8,065 nucleotides of DNA from Candidatus Aerophobota bacterium (GTDB lineage: Bacteria > Aerophobota > Aerophobia > Aerophobales > B47-G16), in the NCBI GenBank assembly GCA_003648815.1, contig QMPZ01000069.1, positions 1 through 8,065 of the forward strand, written 5' to 3'. Under the pieces are notes generated by a model that was not told where the DNA came from, did not search any database, and saw only the letters and a list, made by a program, of their open reading frames with translations. This document shows positions 1 to 6,182 of this stretch, piece by piece. Position 1 is the stretch's first letter. The number at the start of each line of letters is the position of its first letter. The translations under genes were made by a program, and so were the position numbers.

Positions 1-1
1 G

Positions 2-1231
2 TATGGCTACAAGGGAAAGGATGAATGGGGAAGGTTTTATGACTTTATGGAGGGATATAACAGTGCTGGTGGTTTCATACCAACAAGGATGCCAAATGTA
101 TTTCATTATCCCACCCTTCGTCCCTGGATACCAGTAGAAGAGCCAAATCCTGGAGAGTTCATCCTGGAGAGAAACCCTTATTACTACAAGGTGGACACCG
201 AGGGAAACCAACTTCCCTATATCGATAGGCTTCATCGAAGCTACGTCACCGACTTAGAGATGGAAAATATGAAGATATTAAGCGGTGAGACGGACGTTCA
301 GTGTCAGTTTCTGAGGCTCACCGACTACCCTCTTTTCAAAAGAAACGAGGAAAAGGGCGGCTATAAAGTAATGCCCTTAAAGGCCTGGCAAGATCAGATG
401 CTTATGTACATCTTTAATCTCTGTCCTAAGGATCCGGTGATGCGTAAGATCATACAGGATGTCCGCTTCCGAAGGGCTCTTTCTTTAGCTCTGGATCGCG
501 AGGAGATAAAGGAGTCGGTTTTCCTGGGATTTGGCAGGATTGCTCAAATTGCACCCCTTCCCGGAAGTCCCTGCTATGAGGAGGAGTTTGAAAAATCCTA
601 CGTTGAATATGATCCGGAAAGGGCCAACAAGCTCCTGGACGAGATGGGATTAAAATGGGATGAAAATCACCAGTATCGCTTAAGGCCAGATGGTAAGAGG
701 CTGACCCTTCCTATAATATATTACGAGGTAACCCCCACGGCTACTCCAGGAGCCGAATTAGCTAAGGAGTACTGGGAGGCCATTGGTATATATGTTCCCT
801 TAAAACAGGTCAACGGACAGTATTACTGGAAACTTTACAATGCGAACGAGACCGTTGCCTCTGTATGGTGGTTAGATGGTGCAAATGTTACCTTTGGTTG
901 GGTCTCGAGGTTCAGTCCTACCACGCCTATGTGGGTCCAGTGGTATAACACCGATGGAAAGCAAGGTATAGAACCTCTACCGGTGGCAAAGAAGGTTTAT
1001 GAATTATCTGACCTGTACTGGTCAGTACCCTCTGAGGAAGAGAGAATAAAGATAGAGAAGGAGATATGGCGTCTTCAGGCTGAGAACTTATGGGTCATAG
1101 GAACAGTAGCTGAGACACCACTTCCCTTTGTGTATTCGAAGAGGTTAGGAAACATCTCCATAGCTGAGAAGAAAAACTATTACACGATTACCGTGCTGGA
1201 AGCTGCAGAGCAGTGGTTCTTCAAGAAATAA
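2..1231 (+). CDS. ABC transporter solute-binding protein, family 5 (SBP_bac_5), 5'-truncated by window edge
   Basis: The frame is open from base 2, so the first visible ATG (47) is internal; 409 residues of the C-terminal part are present, ending in TAA. Role by family: extracytoplasmic capture of oligopeptides or oligosaccharides for an ABC importer. The visible part matches the paralogue at 6183 almost throughout, including the segments PGEFILERNPY, KAWQDQM, DVRFRRALSLALDREEI (typical of this family near the lobe junction), YDPERANKLLDEMGL and WWLDGAN. The 'fRrAlslAldReeI' and 'yDpekAnklLde' patterns are hallmarks of SBP_bac_5. It is rich in Trp and Tyr, which suits carbohydrate stacking and favours a sugar over a peptide ligand, together with the glycosidase neighbours. 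Two Cys (codons 101 and 141 of the visible part) are kept in the paralogue. The N-terminus and any signal peptide lie outside the window. An intrinsic terminator follows 15 bases after the stop. Family call is firm; ligand is inference. Confidence 0.93.
   Translation, partial: YGYKGKDEWGRFYDFMEGYNSAGGFIPTRMPNVFHYPTLRPWIPVEEPNPGEFILERNPYYYKVDTEGNQLPYIDRLHRSYVTDLEMENMKILSGETDVQCQFLRLTDYPLFKRNEEKGGYKVMPLKAWQDQMLMYIFNLCPKDPVMRKIIQDVRFRRALSLALDREEIKESVFLGFGRIAQIAPLPGSPCYEEEFEKSYVEYDPERANKLLDEMGLKWDENHQYRLRPDGKRLTLPIIYYEVTPTATPGAELAKEYWEAIGIYVPLKQVNGQYYWKLYNANETVASVWWLDGANVTFGWVSRFSPTTPMWVQWYNTDGKQGIEPLPVAKKVYELSDLYWSVPSEEERIKIEKEIWRLQAENLWVIGTVAETPLPFVYSKRLGNISIAEKKNYYTITVLEAAEQWFFKK
632..711 (+). 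repeat. Direct repeat, left copy (inside first solute-binding protein gene)
   Basis: These 80 bases match 7542-7621 at 74 positions without gaps. The six differences comprise five synonymous third-position changes and one AAA/AGA Lys-to-Arg change. It is the best-conserved block I found in the longer paralogous alignment between the two solute-binding protein genes, and lies in direct orientation about 6.9 kb from its partner. Confidence 0.85.
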
Positions 1232-1246
1232 CCCAAAAATAGAGCT

Positions 1247-1278
1247 AAAAAGCCGGGCTAAAAGGCCCGGCTTTTTTT
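1247..1278 (+). terminator. Intrinsic terminator after the first solute-binding protein gene
   Basis: An 8-bp GC-rich stem, AGCCGGGC (1251-1258) with GCCCGGCT (1265-1272), closes a 6-base loop, and is followed by a run of seven T (1272-1278). Four further A:T pairs (AAAA 1247-1250 with TTTT 1273-1276) can extend the stem. The opposite strand also ends in a run of five T, so it could work in both directions, although no minus-strand gene is seen. The T-tract abuts the Shine-Dalgarno sequence of the next gene, leaving no room for a promoter between them. Confidence 0.9.
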
Positions 1279-1285
1279 AAGGAGG
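1279..1285 (+). promoter_or_regulatory. Shine-Dalgarno site of the first GH95-like gene, fused to the terminator
   Basis: AAGGAGG, a perfect anti-16S match, lies 5 bases before the ATG at 1291 and directly after the last T of the terminator T-tract. Its position fixes the start codon. Because the hairpin ends two to six bases upstream, a read-through transcript would carry a stable stem right next to the ribosome site. Confidence 0.85.
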
Positions 1286-1290
1286 AAGCG

Positions 1291-3669
1291 ATGGTCACTG
1301 TCCACAACATACAAGAAGCCATTGAAAGACATAATCCCATCTGGAAATATCCTCCAAAACGCTGGGAACAAGGACTGATACTTGGCAACGGTACTATGGG
1401 AGTAGTAATATGGGGAGATGGCCTACCTCTTAATTTGACCATAGATAACACCAGCTTTTGGGATAGGACCGGGTGGAAGCCTTCCAATCCCGAAAAATTT
1501 AAGTGGGCTAACTTCAAGCAGCTTATTGAGGAAAGTAAAGTAAAGGAAGGAGAAAAAGAATTTCAAAATCCGGGAAATGCGCCAATTTCCACTCGTATCC
1601 CTCCGAGTCGTATGGAAATATGGTTTCCCAAAGGAAGCAGATTTTCCAAGATGGAGCTCAACTTATATGATGCTGTTGCTTACGGAAAGTTAGACTGTAA
1701 AGAAAATAGTATAAGATTTAGTTCGTTTATCCATTCTAAAGAAGATCTTCTAATTATGGAATTCGAGGGGGACATGCACCCTACCTTTAAATTCAGGATT
1801 TTTTCCGACCCTGAAAATACTCCGATAGATTTAGAATCCGTGAACAGGGGAACTTACACCTTTAAAGACTGGATAGAAAGATATCCTCCGCCAGAATACA
1901 ACAAAGATAAGAATATTGAAATATTCTCTCAGAAGATTCCCGATGGTGGCCAGTTAGCTTATGCATTTACCATGATCTTCAAAGATGGCAAGACAAGGTT
2001 ATATCTATCTACGGCCTATGACAGAGAAGGTAAAACAGCTTCTGAAAAAGCTTTTGATATCGTAAATCGACATCTTAATCGGCCATTTAAGGAAATACTC
2101 AAGGAACACAGCGATCAATGGCATAAATATTATAGCGCCTCATTTATCTCGATACCCGAGACTCGATTAGAGGGACTTTACTGGATAGAAATGTATAAAC
2201 TGAGGTGCTGTACTCGTCCAGATGCTCCTCCAATTTCCCTGCACGGTCCCTGGAGTCCAGATGGACAGATGCCTCCCTGGGGAGGAGACTACCACCACAA
2301 CATAAACGTTCAGATGTCCTACTGGCCTATATATGCATCAAATCACCTGGATCTTGGGTACTCTTTATATAACTTCATAAGGAGAGCAAGACCGGCCTTC
2401 AGGAAGTTCTGCAAAGAGTTTTTTGAAAGAAGAGGAGAGTTTGTGCCCCATGCTACGGACATAGATGGTAATCCCCGCTATGATTGGGCCTCTGGACAGT
2501 TTGAGTTTAACGGAGGCTTATGGCTTGCACATCACCTGTGGCTTCACTGGCTTTATTCACAAGATAAGGAATTTCTAAAAGAGCACTTTTATCCCTTCAC
2601 GAAAGAGGTCCTGCGTCCTCTCCTCGCTGAGTTACAGGAAGGTAGCGACGGTCACTTTCACCTTCCCTGGAGCTTTTCGCCCGAGTATGGAGGACTTAAG
2701 GGCTCTTTCTGGGGACCAGACGCTACCTGCGATTTAGCGCTGATCCGTTGGGGATTGACTGCTCTGTTAGAGGCCTGTGATGAGCTAGGGATTGACGATG
2801 AGGAGAAAAAGAACTGGCAAGAAGTTCTCCGACGGCTGACTCCCTACCCTACGTGGAACGTTTGGAGGTGGAAAGTACTTGGGGTAAGAAAAGACTTACC
2901 TTTGCAGACCAGTCACAGACATCATTCGCATCTTCTGCCCATTCATCCCTTGCACCTTCTCACCATAGATGGAAGCGAAGAGGAGAAAAAACTCATTGAG
3001 AACTCCGTAAGACAGCTAATATTCATGGGACATGGGGAGTGGGTGGGATTTTCCTTTTCCTGGGCTGCTTCAATATTTGCCTGTGCAGGCTACCCAGAGC
3101 TTGCAAGAACGATGCTCCTGGACTACCTGGATAGGATGATCACCGAGAATACCTTTATGATGCAGGGTCCGCAACAAGGATGTGATATGTCGGTCCACGG
3201 AACCTACGCTTTAACCTTAGAAGCCGGTTTTGGCGCTGCCAACGCCTTGTTAGAGATGCTAATGCAGAGTTACAAGAACATAATACAGCTGTTTCCCGGA
3301 ATACCGGAATGCTGGGAAGATACGGTATTTCACAACCTTAGAGCGGAGGGAGCTTACCTGGTGTCCGCGATCCGTAAAGGTGGAAGGTGCAGGCTGGCAA
3401 GAGTATTTTCTGAAAAGGGAGGAAAGGTAAAGGTTCGAGGAAATTTCGGAACTGACAAAGTCCTCCTATTTTCCCCTGAAGGAAAATGCCTGGCTGAAAG
3501 TAAGGCAAGGGAGGTAGAACTGAAGTTAAAGAAAGATGAGGAGATATTTATCCTCCCTGAAGGCTCCAGTTTACCCACTAAAGTTCAAATAAAGGAACTT
3601 AAGGGGAAAGAGCATGAATATCATTTCTTTGGGGTTAAGAGTAAAGTTAGCTCATTTCCCCGCCTATGA
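1291..3669 (+). CDS. GH95-like glycoside hydrolase (alpha-L-fucosidase/alpha-L-galactosidase-related), cytoplasmic
   Basis: A 792-residue protein with GH95-like architecture: N-terminal beta-sandwich (about 20-270) opening with the family's LxLGNGxMG motif (29-37), linker helices, an (alpha/alpha)6 barrel (about 290-680) and a C-terminal beta-domain (about 690-775). The barrel carries GGDYHHNINVQMSYWP (331-346), matching the GH95 DYHLNINxQMxYWP signature; N337 and N339 correspond to the two Asn of the activated-Asn base system described for Bifidobacterium AfcA. E465 in SFSPEYG is the best candidate for the general acid. SHRHHSHLLPIHPL (541-554) matches the family's HRHxSHL motif. In the region matching the family's DGNFGG motif it reads EAGFGA (644-649), so the Asp thought to activate the Asn is a Glu. 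No signal peptide is present, so it acts in the cytoplasm on imported oligosaccharide. The start has a perfect ribosome site. Its TGA overlaps an unused ATG at 3666. Fold call is firm; the substrate (fucose, L-galactose or other) is open. Confidence 0.85.
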   Translation: MVTVHNIQEAIERHNPIWKYPPKRWEQGLILGNGTMGVVIWGDGLPLNLTIDNTSFWDRTGWKPSNPEKFKWANFKQLIEESKVKEGEKEFQNPGNAPISTRIPPSRMEIWFPKGSRFSKMELNLYDAVAYGKLDCKENSIRFSSFIHSKEDLLIMEFEGDMHPTFKFRIFSDPENTPIDLESVNRGTYTFKDWIERYPPPEYNKDKNIEIFSQKIPDGGQLAYAFTMIFKDGKTRLYLSTAYDREGKTASEKAFDIVNRHLNRPFKEILKEHSDQWHKYYSASFISIPETRLEGLYWIEMYKLRCCTRPDAPPISLHGPWSPDGQMPPWGGDYHHNINVQMSYWPIYASNHLDLGYSLYNFIRRARPAFRKFCKEFFERRGEFVPHATDIDGNPRYDWASGQFEFNGGLWLAHHLWLHWLYSQDKEFLKEHFYPFTKEVLRPLLAELQEGSDGHFHLPWSFSPEYGGLKGSFWGPDATCDLALIRWGLTALLEACDELGIDDEEKKNWQEVLRRLTPYPTWNVWRWKVLGVRKDLPLQTSHRHHSHLLPIHPLHLLTIDGSEEEKKLIENSVRQLIFMGHGEWVGFSFSWAASIFACAGYPELARTMLLDYLDRMITENTFMMQGPQQGCDMSVHGTYALTLEAGFGAANALLEMLMQSYKNIIQLFPGIPECWEDTVFHNLRAEGAYLVSAIRKGGRCRLARVFSEKGGKVKVRGNFGTDKVLLFSPEGKCLAESKAREVELKLKKDEEIFILPEGSSLPTKVQIKELKGKEHEYHFFGVKSKVSSFPRL

Positions 3670-3691
3670 GCCTGGAAGGCCAGAAGACTTT

Positions 3692-3700
3692 AAAGGAGGA
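3692..3700 (+). promoter_or_regulatory. Shine-Dalgarno site deciding the start of the second GH95-like gene
   Basis: AAAGGAGGA lies 8 bases (counted from AAGGAGG) before the ATG at 3708. The earlier in-frame ATG at 3666, which overlaps the previous stop as ATGA, has no purine-rich site upstream and would add 14 residues with no counterpart in the neighbouring paralogue. Confidence 0.85.
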
Positions 3701-3707
3701 AGTTCTA

Positions 3708-6134
3708 ATGAGAGATATCTCTAAGGTTGTCCAGCAACATAGCTTAATCCGGGAAGGAGCAAATCCGGATTTCTTTGAAGGAATGCTTCTGGGAAATGGT
3801 GATATTGGCCTATGTGTAACTGTCAGACCAGATGGGATAGTGCTCCATCTGGGCAAGAACGATGTATGGGACATTCGTGTAAGTGAAGAGCACATGAAGC
3901 ACTTGCTCCCCTTCAAGGAAGTTATAAGACTGATTCGCCGGGCCAGTGAACGAATGAAAGCCAGAGGTCTGGATAAAAAAAGTCGCTTTTTCACTTTAAG
4001 GGACAAAGAATACGAGGATTATATTCAAAAGGTAAGGTCCAGTTATGCCAAACCCTGGCCACATCCCTGGCCCTGCGGCCGGGTTATTGTAAGATGGGAT
4101 CCAAGAAAGGTTGCGGTAAAAGAACAAAAGTTGGATATCTATACAGGATTGCTAAGAGTTTCCTTGGAGGTGGAAGGACATGACTGCAAGCTACATTGTT
4201 TCGTCCACCGCGATGACAACCAAATATGGCTGTGGGGAGAGGGCAATCATCTCAATCAGTCATTGACGTCGGTCTGTTACAGGCCCTTTCTCTCTCCAGA
4301 GACATATATGCCAGAGCCGGAGATGTGGAAAGAAGTTGAGACCCATCCCTCAGAAACATATACTCTTTTTGGAATAAAACAGCGGCTGCCAGCGACTCCC
4401 CCAGAGCTATCAAAAGATAAAAAGTCAGCCGAAAAAAGTCCTCATGACCGGGAATTTGCCTTAGCTATTGCCGTGCCGGGCGCTCTATCCCAAAAAGAAA
4501 AGTTGCCGGGCCTGGAGTTTACGCTAAATTCCCAAAAAAAGCTGCCATTTAAACTATGTATCACTCTTTTCAGTTCCTTAGAAGCCTCTGATACCAAACA
4601 GGAGGTAGTTCAAAAAATAAAATCTACTTACTCCAAAAATCCTGAGAAGCTCCATGAGAAATCAAAAGATTCCTGGAGAAAGTTCTGGTCCAGAAGTTTT
4701 ATCGAATTAGACGATAAGGAATTGGAGACAGTCTGGTATCGCAATCAATATTGGTTAGCCTGTTGTCTGAAACCGGGAAAGGTAGCACCTGGATTATTTG
4801 GAAACTGGTTTTCAATCGGCAAAATCGGAACAGCCTGGCACGGTGACTATCACTTAGATTACAACGAGCAGCAAATTTACTGGGGTGTATTTTCCAGTAA
4901 TCATGTCGAACAACACGAACCCTATGTGGATTTATGCTGGAACCTGTTTGAGATGGCAAAAAAGTTCTGTAAAGAACATTTTAACCTGCCGGGGGCCTAT
5001 TATCCAATCTCCGCCTATCCGGTACCCAGCAAGGTAGTCCCATATCCGGTACCGCCATGGGGATACTGCATCTGTATCACTGCCTGGACGCTCCAGAGTC
5101 TCTGGTGGCATTATCTTTATACCCAGGACATCCACTTTCTAAAAAATAAGGCCTACCCCCTGCTTCGTGAAGGAGCTCGTTTTTACGCCGCTTATCTGAC
5201 AAAAGAGTCCGATGGGTATTATCATGTCTTTCCCACAGTTTCCCCTGAGATGTACGGGTTTACCGTGGATTTTCGATATAACAAGGACTGCATTATGGAC
5301 CTGGCCTTAATTAAGTTCTTAATGAAAGCGGCAGTTAAAGCTTCTGAGTTATTGGACTGCGATGCAGAGGAGCGAAAGAAATGGATAGATATCCAGGAGC
5401 ACTTAGCTCCCTATCCAACAGGAGAAGATGCTGAAGGAAAGATATGGATAGATGTAGCAAATGGTCCTGTTAATCCCGTGTATAACATTCCGGTAACCCT
5501 TGCCCCGGTTTTCCCTGGAGAAGAGATTGGCCTCCATTCCTCCTCTGAAGAACTTGAGCTGGCCCGACGTACAGCTAAACTAATACGCACCGAAGGAGGA
5601 AATGACTTAGTTTACCTTCCTCTCATCTTATCCAGGTTGGGCATCTTGGATTTTCAAGTTTTTAAAAGGGAAATCCGCTATTGTCAAATTCCCAACGGTA
5701 CATGCACGGACCGGGTACGTCAGGTAGGTGGACGCTACAGCGATGACACGGACTTTGACTTTATGTCACGGATGGGAATCTGGGTGGAAAACTTCGCCCT
5801 GCCTGCAGTAATTAACGAGTGCCTGATGCAAAGTTATACCGGAATCATACGCCTTTTCCCGAACGTAAAAGGACTCAGGCACGCGCTCTTTAACGACTTG
5901 CGAGCAGTAGGGGCATTTCTGGTGAGTGCAGAATGGAGGGACGGGGAAATCTTATCCCCGGTGATAATTAAAAGCTTGGCCGGCTCTCGTTGTCGTATAG
6001 TAAGACCGTGGAATAAAGAGCTACGCATTAAGGATATGAGAACATCAGAGTATATATCCTTTGAGATTAAGGATGAGATCATAATCTTTGATACTCAAGC
6101 CGGTGGTGAATATGCTCTGGAAGGCATATCGTAA
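3708..6134 (+). CDS. Divergent GH95-like protein with altered active-site residues, cytoplasmic
   Basis: 808 residues from the ATG at 3708, chosen for its ribosome site and because the N-terminus then aligns with the upstream paralogue (LLGNGDIG at 27-34). Same layout: beta-sandwich (about 10-290), (alpha/alpha)6 barrel (about 320-720), C-terminal beta-domain (about 725-805). Barrel motif WHGDYHLDYNEQQIYW (377-392): the first catalytic Asn of GH95 is D384, while the second is kept as N386. E514 in TVSPEMYG is the likely acid equivalent. The HRHxSHL motif is absent (YNIPVTL, 592-598), though the following FPGEEIG (602-608) resembles the family's YPGNQI. The late motif is WVENFALPA (692-700), with Val-Glu where GH95 has Asp-Gly. 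CLMQSY (705-710) and IIRLFPN match the family's LLQSH and IHLLPA. A Lys-rich, probably flexible insert lies near 230-275. No signal peptide. By eye it is only distantly similar to its neighbour. It may be a hydrolase of new specificity or a catalytically impaired relative. Confidence 0.75.
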   Translation: MRDISKVVQQHSLIREGANPDFFEGMLLGNGDIGLCVTVRPDGIVLHLGKNDVWDIRVSEEHMKHLLPFKEVIRLIRRASERMKARGLDKKSRFFTLRDKEYEDYIQKVRSSYAKPWPHPWPCGRVIVRWDPRKVAVKEQKLDIYTGLLRVSLEVEGHDCKLHCFVHRDDNQIWLWGEGNHLNQSLTSVCYRPFLSPETYMPEPEMWKEVETHPSETYTLFGIKQRLPATPPELSKDKKSAEKSPHDREFALAIAVPGALSQKEKLPGLEFTLNSQKKLPFKLCITLFSSLEASDTKQEVVQKIKSTYSKNPEKLHEKSKDSWRKFWSRSFIELDDKELETVWYRNQYWLACCLKPGKVAPGLFGNWFSIGKIGTAWHGDYHLDYNEQQIYWGVFSSNHVEQHEPYVDLCWNLFEMAKKFCKEHFNLPGAYYPISAYPVPSKVVPYPVPPWGYCICITAWTLQSLWWHYLYTQDIHFLKNKAYPLLREGARFYAAYLTKESDGYYHVFPTVSPEMYGFTVDFRYNKDCIMDLALIKFLMKAAVKASELLDCDAEERKKWIDIQEHLAPYPTGEDAEGKIWIDVANGPVNPVYNIPVTLAPVFPGEEIGLHSSSEELELARRTAKLIRTEGGNDLVYLPLILSRLGILDFQVFKREIRYCQIPNGTCTDRVRQVGGRYSDDTDFDFMSRMGIWVENFALPAVINECLMQSYTGIIRLFPNVKGLRHALFNDLRAVGAFLVSAEWRDGEILSPVIIKSLAGSRCRIVRPWNKELRIKDMRTSEYISFEIKDEIIIFDTQAGGEYALEGIS
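6088..6116 (+). promoter_or_regulatory. Possible sigma70-type promoter for the second solute-binding protein gene
   Basis: TTGATA (6088-6093, 5 of 6 matches to the -35 consensus), a 17-base spacer and TATGCT (6111-6116, 4 of 6 to the -10) lie within the last codons of the preceding gene, placing a start near 6123 and a leader of about 60 bases. Such a match can occur by chance, and co-transcription from upstream is equally possible since no terminator separates the genes. Confidence 0.3.
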
Positions 6135-6168
6135 AGGTAAGTAAAAGACGGCATTTTAAAGAACAGAA

Positions 6169-6174
6169 AAGGAG
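6169..6174 (+). promoter_or_regulatory. Shine-Dalgarno site of the second solute-binding protein gene
   Basis: AAGGAG lies 8 bases before the ATG at 6183. It matters because it supports a start that leaves the protein without a signal peptide; upstream in this frame there is a TAA at 6138-6140 and no ATG, GTG or TTG between it and 6183. Confidence 0.8.
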
Positions 6175-6182
6175 AGGCAGGA

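Noticed and set aside
3666..3707. ATG at 3666 overlapping the previous stop as ATGA, suggesting translational coupling.
   Set aside because: No ribosome site precedes it, while the ATG at 3708 has AAAGGAGGA at ideal distance and matches the paralogue's N-terminus.
3647..4006. A 119-codon minus-strand open frame across the junction of the two enzyme genes.
   Set aside because: It overlaps the conserved LLGNG region of the second enzyme and the end of the first; composition (Ser/Arg/Leu-rich) is typical of an antisense shadow.
4535..4541. A AAA AAG heptamer in the correct phase for -1 frameshifting (dnaX type) in the second enzyme gene.
   Set aside because: It lies in a Lys-rich insert where A-runs are expected; the -1 frame stops after about 15 codons and I see no clear stimulatory hairpin or upstream ribosome-like site.
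5016..5053. An 11-base direct repeat, TATCCGGTACC, at 5016-5026 and 5043-5053.
   Set aside because: The 27-base spacing keeps the frame and encodes YPVP twice in a Pro-rich loop; two copies in coding sequence are not evidence for a regulatory or mobile repeat.
6135..6182. The 48-base gap before the second binding protein gene as a site of a hidden leader peptide or frameshifted signal sequence.
   Set aside because: No frame through the gap encodes a hydrophobic stretch; in the gene's frame it reads a stop followed by charged residues and has no start codon.
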